Shown: positions 63,600 through 64,000 of the stretch, piece by piece
How positions within the stretch are numbered: the first letter of the stretch is position 1
Layout: the number at the start of each line of letters is the position of its first letter
Assembly (NCBI RefSeq): GCF_900111445.1
Contig: NZ_FOHE01000017.1
Coordinates: 1 to 64,000 of the forward strand
Reading direction: 5' to 3'
DNA length: 64,000 nucleotides
From: Oceanobacillus limi
GTDB taxonomy: Bacteria; Bacillota; Bacilli; Bacillales; Amphibacillaceae
Translations under genes and position numbers: made by a program
Notes under the pieces: generated by a model
Database searches by the model: none
What the model saw: the letters and a program-made list of their open reading frames with translations, nothing else
What the model was told of the DNA's origin: nothing

Positions 63600-64000
63600 T
63601 TGTCCGGAATATTAAGTGTCCTTGCATTATTAATAAAAGAAGCACTATTCTTTGTTTCTTATGTAAAAAACCATGCGTTTCCTCAACCCCTCTCATCAGA
63701 AGAAGAAGCAAAGTACCTTAAAGAAATGCAAAACGGAAGTGAAACGGCTAGAAACAAATTAATTGAGCATAACTTGAGGTTGGTCGCACATATTGTGAAA
63801 AAATTCGAGAATACGGGAGAAGATATGGAGGATCTGATCTCCATCGGCACAATCGGATTGATTAAGGGTATAGAGAGCTTCTCTGTTGGGAAAGGAACCA
63901 AACTTGCTACTTATGCCGCAAGATGTATAGAGAACGAAATTCTAATGCATTTACGAGCTCTTAAGAAGGTTAAAAAGGATGTTTCTCTTCATGATCCTAT
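63600..64000 (+). CDS. sigK: RNA polymerase sporulation sigma factor SigK (5' part, runs off the window)
   Basis: The first 133 codons of the late mother-cell sigma factor. It has a short pro-sequence (about residues 1-20, hydrophobic, removed by SpoIVFB in Bacillus), then [14 protein letters not shown], region 2 with [36 protein letters not shown] and [20 protein letters not shown]. It directs coat and late spore genes. The start is TTG at 63600-63602 with AGGAGGTG six bases upstream. The reading frame stays open to the window edge, so no skin-type insertion is seen in this part. Confidence 0.95.
   Translation, partial: MSGILSVLALLIKEALFFVSYVKNHAFPQPLSSEEEAKYLKEMQNGSETARNKLIEHNLRLVAHIVKKFENTGEDMEDLISIGTIGLIKGIESFSVGKGTKLATYAARCIENEILMHLRALKKVKKDVSLHDP

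Overview
The window looks like a chromosomal segment of a low-GC, endospore-forming member of the Bacillaceae. The evidence is AT-rich DNA, AGGAGG-type ribosome binding sites with frequent TTG and GTG starts, and a gene order that follows the Bacillus subtilis yqf-yqe region almost gene by gene. That region includes sigA-dnaG, glyQS, era, pgpH-phoH, floA, hrcA-grpE-dnaK-dnaJ, lepA-spoIIP-gpr, holA-comE, nadD-yqeH and sda-sigK. A complete-looking sporulation gene set (spoIIP, gpr, yqfC/yqfD, sda, sigK) and a Na+/H+ antiporter operon suit a halotolerant or alkalitolerant relative such as the Oceanobacillus/Virgibacillus group; the genus is my inference from memory of gene order, not from a search.

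Layout. Bases 1-744 hold a minus-strand tRNA cluster (Asn, Met, His, Ile2, Ser), flanked on both sides by truncated tRNA 5' halves fused to one shared 43-bp repeat. From 1.1 to 5 kb there is a Na/Pi cotransporter, an NfeD-type membrane protein, two small membrane proteins and yqfT. From 5 to 57 kb almost everything is on the minus strand: DNA repair and RNA helicase (nfo, cshB), yqfO-trmK, cccA, sigA-dnaG, PPSR-ccpN, a T-box controlled glyQS, recO-yqzL, era, dgkA-ybeY-pgpH-phoH-yqfD-yqfC, a membrane-microdomain operon (yqeZ-floA-yqfB-like), rpsU-yqeY, deoC, then mtaB-rsmE-prmA-dnaJ-dnaK-grpE-hrcA behind a CIRCE operator. These are followed by hemW-lepA, yqxA-spoIIP, gpr, holA, the competence genes comEC-EB-EA and an aroE/nadD/yqeH ribosome-assembly cluster. 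Only rpsT and yqzM are transcribed the other way inside this block. After a DnaA-box cluster and the checkpoint gene sda, the final part runs on the plus strand: an mrp antiporter operon and the 5' part of sigK.

How the genes work together: most are housekeeping functions for replication, translation, ribosome maturation, cofactors and protein folding, interleaved with sporulation and competence genes. Regulation is visible in several places: CIRCE/HrcA for the chaperones, a tRNA-Gly T-box for glyQS, DnaA boxes for sda, and many intrinsic terminators.

I found no CRISPR array, prophage, transposase or recognisable defence island, and no convincing new multi-gene system. The most notable observations are the tRNA-half/repeat chimeras, an mrp operon with no mrpB between mrpA and mrpC, a diverged ~145-bp intergenic repeat present at both ends of the window, and several losses relative to the B. 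subtilis gene order (ispH, yaiI, cdd, comER).
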